Source: Strigamia acuminata
Lineage: Eukaryota > Arthropoda > Chilopoda > Geophilomorpha > Linotaeniidae
Assembly (NCBI GenBank): GCA_949358305.1
Contig: OX442314.1
Span: 27,329,118-27,389,117, forward strand
Direction of reading: 5' to 3'
Length of the DNA stretch: 60,000 nucleotides
The notes beneath the pieces were generated by a model. It saw only the letters and a list, made by a program, of their open reading frames with translations. It searched no databases and was not told the DNA's origin. Position numbers and translations under genes: made by a program. Shown here piece by piece: positions 1 through 11,845 of the stretch; the stretch's first letter is position 1, and every line of letters starts with the position of its first letter.

Positions 1-3000
1 GGAACTTTGCTCTGGCCAATTGTAGCAAATGTGCCCATGTGCATTATGGCTGCTCCATCCCCATCTAAACAAAACACTTGTCTCCTTGGTCTGTTAAGTG
101 CAATGCCCAAAGCTAAGGCTGAAGCATGTCCCATGGATCCTACGGTAAGGAAGTCTCGTTCGTGTCCCTGGTCTTTCGCCACACTATAGAAGAAACAGGC
201 CAGTAAAGTCGCATTTCTCCTTTAATTATGTATTCTACGTACCGATATTCAAATAACTCTCTCGATAACATTCCAGTGGTTCCAACTATTACATCACGGT
301 CATGTATAACATCAACAATACCCTTCACAGCACCTTCGCGATTCAGAGGAAATCTATGTAAAGTAGAAAACATTAAATATAGTGTACAGCACATGACCAT
401 TGATTGATTTAGGTATTAGACATTTTGACATTAGACATTCCGAGGTGGATCCATCTGCGCATGCTATCTTGATGCCAAAATCAAACGAACAAATCCCCAT
501 GCGCGTACACACAAACGCAACAAGTATATAATTTTTAGAAATAATAAAATAATGGCACTGTTCACTACCGTCTTCACCCGAATGGTGCAGGATGGTGTTG
601 TATTCGAGTTTTTTAAAAAACCTCAAAGGGACTATAATATGCGCGATATTCATATGCGCGACGTCGCGGTTAAGAACAAAAAAGGTATTCTTAACCGCGA
701 CGTCGCGTATGTGAATACTTTTTATATTCGTACGAGCGACATTCTGGGACGTCTTTATTCACATCCGCGACGTCGCGGTTAAGGATTCCTTTTTTATTCT
801 TAACCGCGACGTCGCACATATGAATAATAATATTCAGCCTATTATTACGCGCGCTAATCTAATAATTAAGTGTATTCATTTTTGATTGTTGATTACATTA
901 CAGTTTAATTATTATTTTATTATTTCTTACTATTTTACTTAATTTTGAGAACTCTAGTTTTAATTAACAACAGAAGATGCGAAGGGTGGATGCGACAACG
1001 TTCCTGCAGTACGGGCAACGCGGGGTTGTTCTTGCACGTTGGGCATCGGCCATTATGCTTGTGGCACACGGCGCGTTTTGCGGCGCGAATCGCGTCGCAA
1101 AAATGGCGTCAGGTGGCATCTGATTGGTTGCGATCAAAATCGCCGACCAAAAAGTACCTGCACCAAGTACTTTGGCGACGCGATTCGCGTCGTAAAACGC
1201 GCCGTGTGCCACAAGCATTACACGGGCGCTGGATTCCGTGCAAAAATAGGCGTGTGCACGAATTGCGCAATGCAAACGTGACGTCGCGCATAAGAATAAT
1301 TTCCGATGTCGCGCTTACGAATTGCGACAAGATTCGTAAGCGCGACATCGCGTGTGTGAATATGTGTCAACATGTACAGTATTTGTAACCGCGACAAGCA
1401 CTGTCGCGGTTACGAATATCGCGCGTATTATTCAACATCACCTCAAATTTGTAAACATGGTCAAAAAATTCGAATACAACAAGATGGTGTTATATTCGAA
1501 TTCAGATTCGGATTCAAATTTTGTCCTAAATTAATTTTTGGCATGTGTACAAATTCAAAGGTTTCCGATACATATATACGGCCAAGAAACGTTATGTTTC
1601 AACGATGTTGTTACTTTTGGTTCGAATATAACACCATGGTTTTGTATTCGAATACAACACGAGGGCCGTGTTTTATTCGAACATAACACCATCCTGCACT
1701 ATTCGGGTGAAGACGGTAGTGTATTGTATTTCTGTATTTTAGACAATATGCCCTTAAAGAAACTTCTGATTGAATCAACTTTCTTAAGTGTAAAAACCAC
1801 AGAAAACTCCAGTTTTGATTGCACTATAACTTACTCAAATTGCTCTTCTGTTTTCAGTTTAAACGGAAGAAAAGTTTGACGTTTGACTAGTAGTGCGTAA
1901 GGAGCTTTGACTGTGGAAAGATGTTGCCGAGCGGTCATAAGTGCTTGTTCAGCACCTTCAATGTAATCGGGTAATGGTTGGAATGGAATTCCCATGGCAG
2001 CTATAAATACAAAACAATTATGAATATTTGAATTGATAAACTGATTGGATCTCGAAATGACTACCTAGAAGCCCTGGTGTAACTTGTCCCTGAACCTTAT
2101 GCTGTGGTTCATCTCTTTTGCCTGGTTCACCACGCCACCCTATGAGCAATAACATGGGTATTCTATAAACTTCTTGTTGAGCCAAAGAAATGAGAGGATT
2201 AATCGTATTTCCCAGTCCAGAATTCTGCGCCATAAAAAAAACAATCATTGTAGTATTACCATAAGTTCTAAAAATCAATAACAAACTTGAAGGTAAACAA
2301 GTCCACATTTTCCAGTTGCTAGGTGATATCCGCTTGCCAAAGCAATGGCACTTCCTTCATTACATGTGATAATGTGTTTGTGTTTCGGAACATTTGTAGT
2401 GACGTACGCACAGAAATCTACAGGAAATATAAAAATTACGATAAACATTTAATATGAATGGGAACTCGCGATTTGTTCACTTAGTCGAATTTGTATTCAT
2501 TTTGTTGGCAATCGTTTTGTCGACATAACAATTTGCCTCGCCCAAACTATTGGGTCATTTTGTCGACGCAATAGACCGGTACGTTTTGTCTACGTATTAT
2601 TTTGTCGACAAACGTCGAAATGTGAATGGGAATGAATACGCAAGATACAATACAAAAGTGTCTAATGTATTAAGGGGGCCTACTTCAACAGGGGCCTACA
2701 GAACCGTCATCGGGCAAGCTGACCCCTGGCCCGTTCGGCATTGCACAGAACTACTTCAGTAAAACATAATGACTGATTTTCAACAAAAGAAAATTTGGGG
2801 TCTTTGTGGTCGCAAAGCCCCTAGACCCTAGACAGCCTAGCTTGCCTACCCTAAAACCGCCACTGTTAGAACACAAAAGTCAAATAGCATCACGCCTGGT
2901 TAGAGACTTGAAATACCGTATTTTATCGATTAACCCTTCCAACCCGAAAGTATTGGTCTCCCCTCTCTCCCTAAGATGGGCATTTTTTGACCCAGATTCT

Positions 3001-6000
3001 GCGCATGTGCAAAATCCGGGTTTTGGGGAATTCCTAACATCTAGCCAATGGGGTTAAATTGACTCTTCATGTAGTGAACGCCATATGGACGTGGTGGACA
3101 TGATTGACATTAGCGGAGCCTGCTGATGATCATGATTTATGTCCTTTAGACTCCTAAGATGGGTCTTTTTTGACCCAGTTAATCTTTGGGTTCAAATTAC
3201 AGATAAAATTAAAAAATTAAAACATTTCAGTTGTGTTATAGTGTCTACTGATGTTTCAAAGGAATAGTCAGCAAAAATCAGATAAAAAAAAAATTTATTT
3301 CACATAAAAATAATGATTTTTTTAAAATGGGGTCACATAATGACCCATCTTAGGGTTGGAAGGGTTAAGAGCCGCGGCTCTTATTCAAAACTGCCATTTT
3401 TGTCAGCAAATACAATTTCGGTTTTTCGTTTGTTACATTTGTTTAATGTAACAAACGAAGTCTGAACATCACGTACTAAGCGTACGTTCATCGTTCGTGA
3501 GGTTAAATACGGAAACAATACCGTACTTTTACCAAAATACGGTATTCTTGGTGTCTCAGCCGCGGCTACTATTCGAGGGCGACTCTTAATCGGTAAAATA
3601 CGGTAGTGGCCTCCTGAGCATCCCTTTGTTTCTCAACCTTGTCTTATTTAAAGTGCTGTTTCTACGACAAGAACATCTGCCACCTGCCTCCAACTAGGTT
3701 TGCTGTGGTTCTAACCACCGGTTTAGCATAACAAATACATTTCTTATTTATTCATGTTGACATACCTTTGAGTAGAGAGTCTGGAACACCACAAAAGAAA
3801 TCGATTCCTATGTTTTGTATTGCTTTGTAAAAGTCAGCTGGCTCCAGAAAGTCTCGAACTAACTCCGTCATCAACCCTTCTTCCTTGTTTCTCTGCTGTT
3901 GTATGGCAACTTGCTGCATAAAAATGAATGAAAACTTTATTTTAATAGTTGTTTATTTTTTGTATGTTATTGATTATTTGTTTTGAAATAATTACAAATC
4001 AATGTTAGTATTTGTTTATGAAAAACTACAGAAAAGTGTTAGTGTAAAAGAAGTTAGAGGTGTAAATTTACTAATTTTTCATCTTCCTTAAAGGATTTCT
4101 TATTTTGTTACCTGCTCGTGAGTCAGCTAAAGCAATTCAACAGGTCGACACAGTTGAACGCCAAGAAAGAAAAACTCGTTACTAAATATTCAATTTAAAA
4201 TGAATTATTTAGTTAAACGCAAGCTGATCTGATAACAATGCCATTTTTTGCAACAATGCACAAAATTATCAAATAACTACTACACAACAGAATATAATGC
4301 AGCAATATCCATTTAACACCTGATTTCACTCGAATAAATTTTTTTATTTTGCATATTCTTATTTTTATTTTGCATATTCTTATTTTTATTTTGCATATTC
4401 TTATTTTTATTTTGCATAAAATGAAATTTTTGGTGCATATTTTATGCACATAAAACAAATTTTATTTTTCATAAATATCCAAGATCTAGTTATAATGAAC
4501 CGATTACTCGGGTCCCTTGCGATTCGTTAGAACGAGGCTCGACTGTATAATTGGACCTCTGTTGGAATAAACAAGCAATGTTCAATTTATTCCACTTAAT
4601 TGTGTTATTTTCACAATTTTTTATGAGTATAGACCAGTGACTATAATGGGATTTTGCTGCTACCATTTGTAATAAGTAATCCCTCTATTTGTCTCAGAAG
4701 CAGAGCCATAACAGTGAGAAGCGTGGCGAATGAGAAAAATGTGCAGCATGCACATAAAAAATTTATCGTTCTAGGTGGCAACGTGGAAGTAATAAAATTT
4801 TTCCAATACAAATGGAACAAATATGTAAATAAATAAATAGATAGATAAATAAATAAACAAACAAATAAATAAACCAATTTAAAATATTATTATTATGGCA
4901 GTCAGTTTGTGATTAATGAAACCCTTTAGGTTGTAACTTAAGATAGAACACAAATTGATTCTGGCTGGTAATAGGTTTTCCTGTGTCAGCCTTCGGGTTC
5001 CATAAAAACTTCACAAGCTATGAAATGTAATTCCATTGAAAACATCTGGAACTACGCCCGCAAAACGATGTTTAGTCGTATGGTGTTTTAAGCCTAGTTT
5101 AAAGACTGTTTGGAATAAATGAAGTACATCCAATTTAGAATGCACCCCAATTGTTACCATATTTCTTCGATTCTAAGACGCATTTTTTTCCCCACATAAA
5201 CATCTCTGCAAGCGGGGTGCGTCTTACAATTGATGGCGTCTTAGCATCGAAGAAATACGGTATTTCGAAACCAAGAAGTCTCAAACTTTTTAACATTACG
5301 ACCCACTTTTCAGAAAGGCAATCTATCATGACTTATTACATCCCGGCACATTAAATTTTTTCAGTAGCTGCATTCAAAAATTAAAATAAGAATTTTAGTT
5401 TAAGTGTTTTTTAAGTTTTAACATGGGTTTAAACAGGAAATGATGTCATTTTTGGTTTAAAATTGAAGTAAAACACAAAATATTTTAGTTTTTGAATGCA
5501 GCTACTGATACTTATTGACTAGCCAGAAAAAGTCATCTTTTCACCAACAACTGTTTTTTTTTCTCTTTTGACATCAATTTTATTTATTTATTTATTTATT
5601 TCCATAACTCTGACATGTTGTGTGTTGTTCGATCTTCCGCTACAAGTTAGAAAGACAGACATGGAAATTGCTATTGCCATCAGTGCTGGACTGGTCCGGT
5701 GGCCCATGGCGAGCCCATCGTAGCCTGTCCCTGTGGCCCGACCCATCCAGATTTCCCGGTACTAAATTTGTACACAGTCCAGCCCTGATTGCGACAAAAC
5801 CATCGAAGGGAGATCGTGAAGTTTTTATCAATTCTTTGATAATGTTAGCTGAAGCTTTAATAAAAAATATTTAGTGATAAATTTTTAACCTTGACAATGT
5901 GCGTTTGGACATAAATTCACAATACATGTGTGTATCTTTTACTGTTGCATAATCACAAATAAAAATAATAAAATAAAATAAAAGCATGTACAGATTAATA

Positions 6001-6507
6001 TTGCATCAAATGAACAATACAATGTGGAACTCAAGTCCAGCAAATGGCATTTACATGAAACTCAAGCAGATCAACTTCCATTCAACTGTGATTGTGTTTA
6101 TTTAAGTTTAACTCAATATAAAATGGCAATCCTGGGTTAAATTTACCAGAAACAGACATCTTTTTTTTCTTTTTTTCAATGGAATCTAATTGGTTTTCAG
6201 GCTTTTTGTGCCCCTATACTTCTTCTTTCAAAAGGTAATTGAAACCACATTTTATATTCAGTTAAAACATCATTTTAACAAAAAAAAGAGATTTTTTTTT
6301 TATGTAAAGTGATATTTTTTTAAAAGTTCATATTTCACATCCTGGCACTAAAAAACTTACAATTTCTGAGTGTGGAGTCTGCAAAAGTGTAGATGACGTC
6401 ATTAAAGACTTCTTGAAAATACTTGTGCTAATGAGTGTTTGATCTTTAAGTATTGATTTCGATGCATTTACAACTTGAAAAATGCTTTTCATCAATTTAT
6501 TGCTCAT
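1..6507 (-). CDS. Phosphonopyruvate decarboxylase-like ThDP enzyme (3' end beyond the window)
   Basis: Seven phase-consistent exons on the minus strand: 6507-6361, 3913-3766, 2417-2287, 2224-2065, 2000-1835, 353-243 and 183-1, the last running off the edge; about 348 codons are visible. Exon 1 encodes 49 residues rich in Ser/Thr/Lys with few acids, which looks like a mitochondrial presequence. Then come the family signatures: GVPDSLLK near residue 95; [18 protein letters not shown] around 118-135, where Glu119 is the likely cofactor-activating glutamate; [40 protein letters not shown]; and the ThDP/Mg motif beginning [10 protein letters not shown] near 329. The order and wording fit phosphonopyruvate decarboxylase (phosphonopyruvate to phosphonoacetaldehyde, the second step of 2-aminoethylphosphonate synthesis). 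Sulfopyruvate decarboxylase is the main alternative. The start is the first ATG after a 5'UTR splice acceptor (exon begins at 6512). Family known; substrate inferred. Confidence 0.88.
563..1721. mobile_element. Non-autonomous inverted-repeat element with internal GC-rich palindromes
   Basis: Both ends carry the same about 45 bp sequence in opposite orientation (left CACTACCGTCTTCACCCGAA..., right its near-exact complement ending at 1721). Inside are smaller hairpins at 657-709 and 768-818, built on CGCGACGTCGCGGTTAAG, and a larger one at about 1049-1222. Further CGCGAC(A/G)TCGCG-like motifs lie at about 1270-1410. No transposase frame is visible; the open frames at 945-1388 are palindrome artefacts. 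It lies in an intron of the decarboxylase gene. Target duplication is unclear. Confidence 0.7.
2914..3605. mobile_element. TA-flanked MITE split by a nested insertion
   Basis: Ends are TACCGTATTTTATCGATTAA and its inverted form TTAATCGGTAAAATACGGTA, with TA at both borders as for mariner-like MITEs. Without the insert the element is about 257 bp. An uninterrupted relative lies at 47589-47862. Confidence 0.85.
2934..3364. mobile_element. TTAA-flanked (piggyBac-type) MITE inserted in an older MITE
   Basis: A 431 bp insert bounded by CCCTTCCAACCC and GGGTTGGAAGGG and flanked on both sides by TTAA (2930-2933 and 3365-3368). TTAA duplication is characteristic of piggyBac transposition. The relative at 47589 has a single TTAA at the same place, so the insertion is directly demonstrated. 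Subterminal copies of a short motif reading AAGATGGG...TTTTTTGACCCA are present at both ends. Confidence 0.85.
4338..4420. repeat. Short tandem repeat, about 21 bp unit, 4 copies
   Basis: The unit TTTTATTTTGCATATTCTTA is repeated almost perfectly within a decarboxylase intron. It creates an artificial minus-strand frame with an ICKIKIR repeat, which is not a gene. Confidence 0.85.
5155..5262. mobile_element. Palindromic MITE, TA borders
   Basis: Inverted ends TACCATATTTCTTCGATTCTAAGACGC and its complement ending CGGTA; about 108 bp, nearly all inverted repeat. A sister copy lies at 21630-21723. Confidence 0.8.
5681..5787. mobile_element. Short hAT-like MITE, CAGTGCTGGACTGG family
   Basis: A 107 bp element beginning CAGTGCTGGACTGG and ending CCAGTCCAGCCCTG. 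Other members are at 15975-16113, 17281-17391 and a 3' fragment near 36566-36621. The copy at 15975 shows an 8 bp duplication, which supports hAT classification. Confidence 0.75.
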
Positions 6508-6512
6508 GGTTC
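6361..6512 (-). other. First coding exon of the decarboxylase with 5'UTR acceptor
   Basis: On the minus strand a pyrimidine-rich stretch ending in CAG lies just before GAACC-ATG, so an untranslated upstream exon is expected beyond 6512. The exon ends in ATT|GTAAG, phase 0, matching the phase-0 start of the exon at 3913. The 2.4 kb intron between them holds no coding exon that I can see. Confidence 0.65.
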
Positions 6513-9419
6513 CTGTAAAAATAAATAAATAAAAACCAGACATCAATTTAAAACAAATAAAAAAAATTACAGGATGCTACGCTGTGACGTCATTCACGAA
6601 TAGTCTCGATGTAATTTATCGATCTGCAGAATACTTTTACGAGTCGCATTAAGCGGAAATCGATTTTTTTAAATTAAATTCCAGCTCAGACAGAAAAATC
6701 CAGACGTTTTTTCATTATTTCTTTCGAAATTTCACGACACACTGAATAAACAAACCGGCGGTTTATTGTTGTCTGCGCAGATGTTTCGCATTTAATGTGT
6801 CTACGCGCATCTCAATTAGAGCCATATCGTACACACGATCACCCAGCTGCTCAAACCTAACTTGTTTCATACTTTTTCTTGATTGCAACTTACCGGTAAT
6901 TTGGAATGTGGTACTTCCTATGACAAATATCACGAAAAGACTTGTTATCGCACTTACACCGCGGATGTCAAATTCTGATTCTACATCTGTTTCTCATTGG
7001 TCGATCGATTATGTCGCCTTTACGCCATCTCCTGTGAGAACACTACATTACACAAGAGGAGTCACGTTTATACGAGTAGGACATCTTGTGGTGAAATTTT
7101 GTGGTAATTACCGCGAAGTGACATCATCGTTCCCTGCTGCATTCATAGCTAGGCATCTTACACTGTAGAGTCGTCACCTTTCGCACGGAAATAGATATTC
7201 GAATCTAATCGTTTGGTTGAACAAGATTTTAAGTAAGTATTGAATTAATTGCATGTTGATCACGGTGTGCGAGGGTCTTGAATGGGTTGGCATTGATTAG
7301 TCCTGTGATTTAATTGATAAATCGAATGATTTGTTTTTATGACAATTGCTGCAGATAAGAAATTGTGCAATGAATAAATCTGCATTTATATCAGTTTTGG
7401 AAGGTTTTATATTGAAAAATGTGTAAATTTGGACGAGGAAGTTGTTATTTATTCAGAAAATAGATTTACTGGTTTTATTTTGTGCTTCTTATTAAGTATT
7501 AATTCAGGAAATCTGAATTTTGACAATTTGTCATTAAAAATTACGTAGAATCTCTGTGTGCAGGTGAAGGTGAATTGTTCTGATATTGTTTTTGTGTGTA
7601 AAGAAATTAAGTTGCGTGGGAAGAAAAATTATTTAGTATTCAAAACATACGATTTATTAAACAAACATGTAGCTTCATCTTTTGAAAAGGTTTAGGACAG
7701 CGCTTTTAAAAGTGGTGATATTAAATAGGCTTAGTGCAGCAATGGAGCATTGGGACAAAAAATACTGGCCCATTACATAGTTTCAGAAGCACGGGTTTGG
7801 GATATTTTAGTTTTATGGCTGAAAAATTAAATTTAAATTTGTTTATATTGTTTTAACCAGTCGAAATGTAAAAGTTAACATGTCAAATTTTACGTTTAAA
7901 CTGGCTCAAAAAATATAAACAAGTTTAAATGACTGTCCTTCCAAATGCCTAAATAAGAAATTTAACTGACAAATTACGATATTAGATCGACATCGTCAAA
8001 GGACAAGCAAATTTTGCTTAACCAATTTGAACGCAATTAACTAATAAGAGGTACCGTATACTACTCCTTGCCAAAAAAATGGAATAATCACTTTTTTGAA
8101 ACTATTAATATTTGATATTTCTCAGAAAATATTTCTCACAAGTAAAAATGGTTTTAGGAGGATTTAAAGGATTGTTAGAGCTATCATTTCGTTAAAAGTT
8201 TTTTGGAAAAAAATGAATAGTTAAAGAGAAAAAAATTAAAAACTCCAAAAAGTGACAATTTACAATATTTCTCATAACTTGTAAACAGAATGAGATAAAA
8301 TTAAAAACTAAACAGATTTGAGACTGTTTATATCCCAGGAAACTTTTCTATATTGGATGTATGGGTCTCCAAGGCCCTCAAAAAAAGGCGTAAAGGAGCT
8401 ATGTAAAGGGGTTGACAACACCTATTTTTCGAAAAATCGTGGCGAGCACAAATGTTGACGAATCAAGTCATAACTATAACATGTTATAGTATGACACAAT
8501 AATGCTTCAATGCTAAATTTTCGTTTCAATTCGTCAACAGTTGTGCTCGCCACGATTTTTCGAAAAATAGTTGTTGTCAACCCCTTTACATAGCTCCATT
8601 ACGCCTTTTTTTGAGTGCAGAATTATTTATATTTTAAATTGAATTTTTATTTTTAAAATTCATGTAAGTGGATTTTTAACTTTAAGTCTGCTTCATATAG
8701 TTCCCATTCCAGGTAAGCTCAATTTATGTTAAAAGCAACCCATCAATATTTAGTCTGCAATTACGTAGTGAATGATCAAACCATAAAAGTAGAACTGGCA
8801 CCAACATTAAGTCCATGCCCACAAAGCGGCGAGAAATTTTCCACAATTTGGTTTGGAAAACATTTGAGAGTAGTAAGACTTCATTGATTTAATCAAGTAG
8901 ATTGAAGTTTTAACTTAAAGGTGAAATAGCATTGCCTCAATCTATTTTTTCTGCTTTATATTCTTCTATAATGTTGTCGCAAAGTTCTGTTTAGTTTTAT
9001 TAATTATAATTATAAGCGCTGCACAGATTGTGATGTTTCCTTAAAGTGGGCATCTTAGGCATGGTTTGTCCACCGGGCACAGGAGTTTGGAAAATCTAGC
9101 ATAACTGGAGTGTTTAGAATTCATTTGTTTTTATTAACCTTTTATTACATTTGTATTTGTGAAACTTTAATTACTTAACTTTTTAGTCTTTGTTTTGTTT
9201 AATTGGCGTTTCCCCAATTGAGGAGATATTGGAGTGTTCTACTCCATTGGTCAATGCTTGACCTTTGTTATTTGTATGACACATGTTTCCAGTGCCCCTA
9301 TTTTAATTTTTGAATAAACAGTTATGTTAATTCCGTTATACTTTCATTCGCTAAATCGTAATCGACTACAATCAATGCTCAGAACACAATAGTAACCTTA
9401 TACCATGTTCGCACTAGAC
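6513..9419. other. Intergenic region without a supported gene
   Basis: Unique-looking AT-rich sequence upstream of the decarboxylase. The untranslated first exon and promoter of that gene should lie at its left edge. One 123-codon plus-strand frame (6797-7168) lacks recognisable domain features and splice support. Apart from the fold-back at 8377-8615 nothing else is identified. Confidence 0.5.
8377..8615. mobile_element. Fold-back element, arms about 100 bp
   Basis: The left arm CTCAAAAAAAGGCGTAA...GGGGTTGACAACA...CGAAAAATCGTGGCGAGCACAA is repeated in inverse order and complement to 8615, with a short spacer of about 35-50 bp. No coding capacity. Confidence 0.75.
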
Positions 9420-9534
9420 TGCAGGGGTCGGCAACCTTTTGAGACAGAAGAGCCAAAAGTTAAAATTTACATAATTTCCCAGTTTTTAAAGAGCCACTAA
9501 CACACATACTAGTATATATATATGTATATTCTCA

Positions 9535-9887
9535 TACCGTACTGCCTTGAACAATGGCCGGGCGCAATTAAGCGCCGGCTTTTGATTAAGCGCCTGGCAA
9601 CCGCCAGCCGAAAAACCAATAAGCGCCTGCCTAGAATAAATGCCGGGCGCGTTTAAACGCCGGGTTAACCGGAAAATACTTTAAAAACGGTTATTAAAAA
9701 CGGTTTTTAGTAGCCTTTTGGAGGAAACTTCGACGGACGAAACCTCAACAAACGAAACGTTCGGAGTCAGCAACTTTTTTTTTGGATAGAGGCCTGGCTT
9801 AAATAATCGCCTGGTTTTGAATAAGCGCCTGGCGGGCGAGTTGAAAAAAAATTAAACGCCCGGGCCATTGTTCAAGGCAGTACGGTA
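9535..9887. mobile_element. Nested TA-flanked MITE (TACCGTACTGCCTTGAACAATGG ends)
   Basis: Inverted ends TACCGTACTGCCTTGAACAA and TTGTTCAAGGCAGTACGGTA enclose about 350 bp rich in AAGCGCC/GGCGCTT blocks. TA at both borders. Related ends occur at 34928-35343 and in a degenerate copy near 38690-38790. Confidence 0.8.
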
Positions 9888-9902
9888 TATATATACATAT
9901 AT

Positions 9903-10113
9903 TACTTTAGCAACTCCCGTTTTAGCGACGCCGTGTTTCAGCTGCTTAGATTCAGCTAGGTTAGGTTAGTTTAGGTCAGGTTAGGTTAGGTTAGGTTAGT
10001 TTAGGTCAGGTTAGGACAGGTTAGGTTAATTTGGTTAGGTTAGTTTGGTTAGGATAGGTCAGGTTACGTTAGGTTTAATTAGGTTAAAAAACGGGCGTTG
10101 CTAAAGTGAAGTA
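9903..10113. mobile_element. MITE with internal TTAGG-type array
   Basis: Inverted ends of the form ACTTTAGCAAC.CCCGTTTT and AAAACGGGCGTTGCTAAAGT surround a TTAGG-rich tract at about 9958-10086 (TTAGGTTAGG with TTTAGG, TCAGG and ACAGG variants). A partial relative with a CCTAA array is at 16815-16893. Confidence 0.65.
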
Positions 10114-10248
10114 CATTCCTCCAGTACTCAGTACTCAGTACTACACTTTAGCGACGACCGTTTTAGGGACGCCGTTTTAACTGGAGAGCCGCATCTTGAC
10201 ATCGAAAGAGCCGCATGTGGCTCGCGAGCCGCAGGTTGCCGACCCCCG

Positions 10249-11497
10249 CACTAGAGAGTTAAGCAACGATAAGCATAGTGGTGCATTTGCAGCATCTTCA
10301 ACCATGCAGTCTGCACCCATTCATCTACATCTCTGTTCCACCCTCGTTAATCGTTGTTGGGATGCAGATACAATTAACAGCACAGCGACAGTTACCACAA
10401 GTTTGCATTTGCTACAGTTTAAGCCTGGTGTCTTGAGGCTACATTCAGACTGAGCATCACATTCTTGAAGAGCTGGAGAGTCGGAATAAAAGTAGAAACT
10501 CGGTTAAACTGGTGCGGCATATCGGACACAGCGACCGCCATGTTTAATATCGAAAAAACAATAATAAACGATACATGCATCGAGGCTAATTTGCACTCGA
10601 TCAACAACGGATAGAATAAATCAATGGTTAACATCATTCATTGATTCATTCTTTACAATGAATAAAACGCACCGACAAATACAATCGATAACTAAAAGCA
10701 TATACAAGAACGACAATTGCCCTCTCGAGCAGACGACACAATGGGCACGTGCTAAAATGAATAAACGTTCAACCGCGGTACTGAAACCAAGCGTATGAAT
10801 AAAAACAGAATCGGTTGAACACAATATCGGGACATTAAATATTAGCACGCTTACTGCACATATCCGGAAAGTGTGCAATGAAAAATACATGTAAACATTA
10901 TTTGCACAAACAGATAAACACTTCAAACAGTCAAAACCCAATAATTCTGGCACGCATTTAATGTGGCAATTATCAAGCTTGTGGCGCACAAAGGAAATAA
11001 AGCAACAACATTTTGCTATCATGCTGTAAGCTGCTTCTGTTAATGAGTTTATTTGTGGTTTAATTACTCAATTTTAGCATTATTAGGCCTAATAAATATT
11101 ATGCTTACTTCTTAGTACTGCTAGGGAATCATCTGCGCAGAACAGATTGCGTACGGTATTGTTTGAATTTGGCATCAATATAAGGGGCACGAACTATAGG
11201 CACATATTTACTAGGTACATACAAAACTTAATTCGTTTATTAAAACCGACTCCTGGTTTGTTGATAGATGGTTTTATAACATCGGTTTAGAAGTTTGAGC
11301 AAATTATTTATTAGCTTGCAACCAAGCCAGAGCAATTTTTTTGGAGCCAATTATTAGGTTGATAAAACGACTGTCGGCGAAATGATTGGGTCTTTTTGGG
11401 TAGAATAGTGCTTTAGAACACTAAAATTACAAAAAAAATTAGATGCCACTTGTTTCGGGAAGTTTGGGGGGGGGGAATAATTGTCCATCCTTTTTAA
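10249..11497. other. Intergenic region, no supported gene
   Basis: A 133-codon minus-strand frame (10621-11022) is cysteine-rich but has no recognisable domain and no splice or neighbour support. At 11040-11220 there is a degenerate half of the inverted-repeat family seen at 40792-41123 (GGCCTAATA and CTGCGCAGA motifs). From about 11225 the sequence is homologous to 20316 onward, the start of the A/B segmental duplication. Confidence 0.5.
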
Positions 11498-11839
11498 CCC
11501 TCCCCGCCCCAACCTAGGGTCAATTTTGACCTCCAAAAGTCTTTTTATTTTTTTCTCAAAAACTATTAGGATTTTCATTCTGAAATTTTATGTATTTTCA
11601 TTTAACATCATAACAAACAATAAAAAAAATAATAGATTTAAAAATCGCAAAAAAAATGTCAATTATTTTTATCGCTCTCTTTTGACAAATACCGAATTGC
11701 TGAAATTTCTTCATAAACATGAAATACTCAGAGAATAAAATCATTTTCACTTATTTTTGGAAAAATTTTTTCGGCTTGGGGTCAAAAATGACCCGGGTTG
11801 GGTGAGTAAGAGATTTTTTTTAGGTTGGGGCTGCGAGGG
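11498..11839. mobile_element. Second TTAA-flanked (piggyBac-type) MITE
   Basis: 342 bp between TTAA at 11494-11497 and 11840-11843. Ends are CCCTCCCCGCCCCAACCTA and TAGGTTGGGGCTGCGAGGG, with subterminal GGGTCAATTTTGACC and GGGTCAAAAATGACCC, the same layout as the element at 2934-3364. Confidence 0.85.
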
Positions 11840-11845
11840 TTAATG

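Larger units (their letters stand above)
9420..10248. mobile_element. hAT-like element with 8 bp target duplication, carrying nested elements
   Basis: Ends are CAGGGGTCGGCAACCT (9422) and its complement AGGTTGCCGACCCC(C)G (10248). Flanking octamers CACTAGAC (9412-9419) and CACTAGAG (10249-10256) match at 7 of 8 positions, the duplication size of hAT transposons. It contains the nested elements at 9535-9887 and 9903-10113. Relatives are at 17389-17528 and 18783-18970, with a fragment near 48197. Confidence 0.8.

Noticed and set aside
945-1388. Overlapping open frames on both strands of 80-147 codons
   Set aside because: They arise from GC-rich inverted repeats inside a mobile element; no domain or splice evidence.
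4107-4200. Alternative first exon of the decarboxylase ending CACGAGCAG|GTAACA
   Set aside because: No ATG, and the exon 6361-6507 joins the downstream exon in phase with a good donor.
6797-7168. 123-codon plus-strand frame
   Set aside because: No recognisable motif, composition like non-coding sequence, no splice context.
9958-10086. Interstitial telomere from chromosome fusion
   Set aside because: Array is irregular and enclosed by inverted repeats of a MITE.
10621-11022. 133-codon minus-strand Cys-rich frame
   Set aside because: No signal peptide pattern or domain that I can support; lies in repeat-rich spacer.
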